Assembly: GCF_900101095.1 (NCBI RefSeq)
Contig: NZ_FNFM01000002.1
Span: 186,001 to 250,000, forward strand
Source of the DNA: Actinopolyspora mzabensis
GTDB lineage: Bacteria > Actinomycetota > Actinomycetes > Mycobacteriales > Pseudonocardiaceae
DNA length: 64,000 bases
Direction: 5' to 3'
Part shown: positions 62,514 through 64,000 of the stretch, piece after piece
Position numbering within the stretch: position 1 is the stretch's first letter
Layout of the letters: every line of letters starts with the position of its first letter
Position numbers and translations under genes: made by a program
The notes under the pieces: model-generated
Databases searched by the model: none
Told to the model about the DNA's origin: nothing
The model's input: the letters and a program-made list of their open reading frames with translations, nothing else

Positions 62514-62531
62514 CGATTTCTCGCGAAATCG
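62514..62531 (+). repeat. Dispersed hairpin repeat, copy 9, linked to structured element B
   Basis: CGATTTCTCGCGAAATCG, identical to copies 1 and 2, followed by the CGCGCC-CTTCGACGC-type flank also seen beside element A. Confidence 0.85.
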
Positions 62532-62576
62532 CCGCGCCGCTTCGACGCAGGCCGCACTCCGACCACCCTGACCAAC

Positions 62577-62687
62577 GGCACCGCCGCGGGTTCTCCGGTG
62601 CGGCTCTCGCGAGGACGGCCCCGACGTTGTGTAGTAACTACCCGAGGTCGGGGCACCCGCAGCGCGAGCCGTGCCGGAGGTTCCGCC
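62577..62687 (+). repeat. 111-nt structured repeat, copy B
   Basis: Same ends, length and loop (GTTGTGTAG-TAA-CTACCCGAG) as copy A. Inner stem CCCCGAC/GTCGGGG (62619-62625, 62647-62653) differs from A and C but pairs perfectly. Outer stem GGCTCTCGC/GCGCGAGCC has one mismatch. It lies between ppx and regX3, antisense to both. Confidence 0.8.
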
Positions 62688-62757
62688 ACCAGCACCCTCA
62701 CGAGCGCCGGGCCGCGGAATCCGTCCTCGGTGCCACGCAGCGCGGGTGTCCCCGGTG

Positions 62758-62846
62758 CGTGAGTCGGATGCATTGCAAGGCCGGGCCGCTCGCCGCGTAG
62801 GTCGCTACTCAAGAGCCGGCCCAACGCCGCAAGGCGCCGACTCACG
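62758..62846 (+). repeat. Second folded element near copy B
   Basis: 10-bp outer stem CGTGAGTCGG/CCGACTCACG (62758-62767, 62837-62846), an inner GGGCCGCTC/GAGCCGGCCC pairing with one bulge, and an apical GTAG-GTCG-CTAC identical to the apex of structured copy C. Possibly a diverged relative, 70 nt from copy B. Confidence 0.5.
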
Positions 62847-62893
62847 TGCCGGCTACCAGACCCACTCGGCAAACCGGCCGGCCTGAATAGGAG

Positions 62894-63580
62894 TCAGGTT
62901 TCGAACTTGTAGCCGAGTCCTCGTACGGTCAGTAAGTGCTTGGGGTCGGTGGGATCGGGCTCGAGCTTGGCGCGCAGCCGCTTGATGTGCACGTCGAGGG
63001 TCTTGGTGTCGCCGACGTAATCGGCTCCCCACACCCGGTCGATCAGCTGGGCACGGGTCAGTACCCGCCCGATGTTGCGCAGCAGGTACTCCAGCAGGTC
63101 GAACTCCTTGAGCGGCAGCCCGATCTCCTCACCGGAAACGGTGACCACGTGGCGTTCCACATCCATCCGGACCGGTCCCGCCTCCAGCACCTGTCCCGGC
63201 TGGGTGGGCTCCTCCGCCTCACCGCCGCGCCGCAGCACCGCGCGTACCCGGGCGATGAGCTCCCGCGCCGAGTACGGCTTGGTCACGTAGTCGTCGGCCC
63301 CCAGTTCCAGTCCGACCACCTTGTCGATCTCGGCGTCCCTGGCCGTGACCATGATCACCGGAACGGTGGAACGCTGGCGGATCTCCTTGCACACGTCGGT
63401 GCCGCTCATGCCGGGAAGCATCAGGTCGAGCAGCACGATGTCGGCACCGTTGCGCTCGAAATCCTCCAGAGCCTGCTGGCCCGTGGTGGCCACGGATGCG
63501 GTGAATCCCTCCTTGCGCAGCATGAAAGCCATCGGGTCGGCGAAGGACTCCTCGTCCTCCACGATCAGCACCCTGGTCAC
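62894..63580 (-). CDS. regX3: Response regulator RegX3
   Basis: 228 residues from GTG 63580, overlapping the senX3 stop (GTGA). Receiver domain with acidic pocket VEDEES, phospho-acceptor Asp in [13 protein letters not shown] (near residue 52), Thr in VTARD and [11 protein letters not shown]. OmpR-type winged helix ends [10 protein letters not shown]. Partner of SenX3 in phosphate-starvation control. Confidence 0.94.
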   Translation of the reverse strand: MTRVLIVEDEESFADPMAFMLRKEGFTASVATTGQQALEDFERNGADIVLLDLMLPGMSGTDVCKEIRQRSTVPVIMVTARDAEIDKVVGLELGADDYVTKPYSARELIARVRAVLRRGGEAEEPTQPGQVLEAGPVRMDVERHVVTVSGEEIGLPLKEFDLLEYLLRNIGRVLTRAQLIDRVWGADYVGDTKTLDVHIKRLRAKLEPDPTDPKHLLTVRGLGYKFET

Positions 63581-64000
63581 CGGACTCCTCCCGTTTCGAC
63601 GGTTCGCGTCCTTTGCCCCCCGCGCTCCGCGCGGTCGTCGGTATCGCCCTCGGGACGGTCGTCCCCGGCTGACGCGTCTTCGGTGGTGCGGGCGGCCTCG
63701 TTACCCGAGGACCTGGGCACCCGCAGTGTGAAGGTGGAACCGGTGCCCGGCTTGCTCCACACCTTGACCTCACCGCCGTGGTTGGCGGCGACGTGTTTGA
63801 CTATGGCCAGTCCCAGGCCGGTCCCCCCGGTCGCCCTGGATCGCGCCCGGTCGACCCGGTAGAACCGTTCGAACACCCGCTCCTGGTCGGCGGGGTCGAT
63901 GCCGATGCCGCGGTCGGTGACGGCGATCTCCACCCAGCCGTCCCGGAGCCGCCTGCTCACCGAAACGGGGCTCGCGTCGGGCGAGTAGGAGATCGCGTTG
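63577..64000 (-). CDS. senX3: Sensor histidine kinase SenX3, C-terminal part
   Basis: Only the last ~140 residues are in the window; the gene continues past the right edge. Visible: NAISYSPDA (N box), [29 protein letters not shown] (G1/F boxes), [20 protein letters not shown] (G2), then a polar acidic tail. Coupled to regX3. Confidence 0.92.
   Translation of the reverse strand, partial: NAISYSPDASPVSVSRRLRDGWVEIAVTDRGIGIDPADQERVFERFYRVDRARSRATGGTGLGLAIVKHVAANHGGEVKVWSKPGTGSTFTLRVPRSSGNEAARTTEDASAGDDRPEGDTDDRAERGGQRTRTVETGGVR

Overview
The window is high-GC DNA with short overlapping operons (many ATGA, GTGA and TGATG junctions), GTG/TTG starts and a gene order shared with Mycobacterium tuberculosis over roughly Rv0490-Rv0561 (senX3/regX3, ppx, Rv0497, Rv0498, proC, epimerase, acyltransferase, serB1-like HAD, glutaredoxin, hemA-C-D-B, hemL, histidine phosphatase, ccd/res cytochrome c genes, ParA-like ATPase, menA/E/D/F/G/J). 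Added to this are Streptomyces-type developmental genes: a BldC-like regulator, a BldN-like ECF sigma factor, Rex upstream of hemA, and a WhiJ/BldB-type XRE-DUF397 pair. The best inference is a mycelial, probably sporulating actinomycete of the Pseudonocardiales/Actinopolyspora kind. No rRNA or tRNA gene was found.

Layout. 1-14.4 kb: menaquinone pathway (menJ partial, menG, menF, menD, menE, menA) interleaved with an inositol-phosphatase-like gene, an orphan PaaC-like protein, a secreted M1 aminopeptidase and small hypotheticals. 14.5-17.6 kb: a minus-strand cassette of DUF3558 lipoprotein, EspC-like and WXG100-like secretion-associated proteins. 17.9-29.1 kb: accessory region, with an MHS transporter, a short orphan type I-E CRISPR array without cas genes, an HTH/toxin-like pair, a membrane dipeptidase, an Rrf2 regulator with SDR and SnoaL-like genes, the XRE-DUF397 pair facing a cassette of tiny overlapping genes, DUF4229 and bldC. 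29.5-37.9 kb: ParA-like ATPase, then hemL-histidine phosphatase-tlpA-ccdA-resB-ccsB, coupling heme supply to cytochrome c assembly. 38-46.9 kb: small membrane proteins, then rex-hemA-hemC-hemD-hemB behind a Rex operator. 47.7-55.4 kb: glutaredoxin, bldN-like sigma, HAD phosphatase, a PAS-GGDEF-EAL protein and three consecutive GAF-ANTAR proteins. 55.4-64 kb: acyltransferase, epimerase, proC, sugar isomerase-like protein, large repeat-bearing membrane protein, ppx, regX3 and partial senX3.

The most unusual signals are not genes. A 111-nt element occurs three times (29.4, 42.0 and 62.6 kb), with an inner stem kept by compensatory changes and a nearly invariant loop. A short hairpin repeat (type CGATTTC-TCGC-GAAATCG) occurs at least nine times, always between genes, and two copies are physically linked to the 111-nt element. 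Also notable are paired TGTAAC-N7-GTTACA operators around the Rrf2 gene, a perfect 13-bp inverted repeat before the XRE/small-gene cassette, and several perfect 15/18-nt minisatellites in or next to coding regions.
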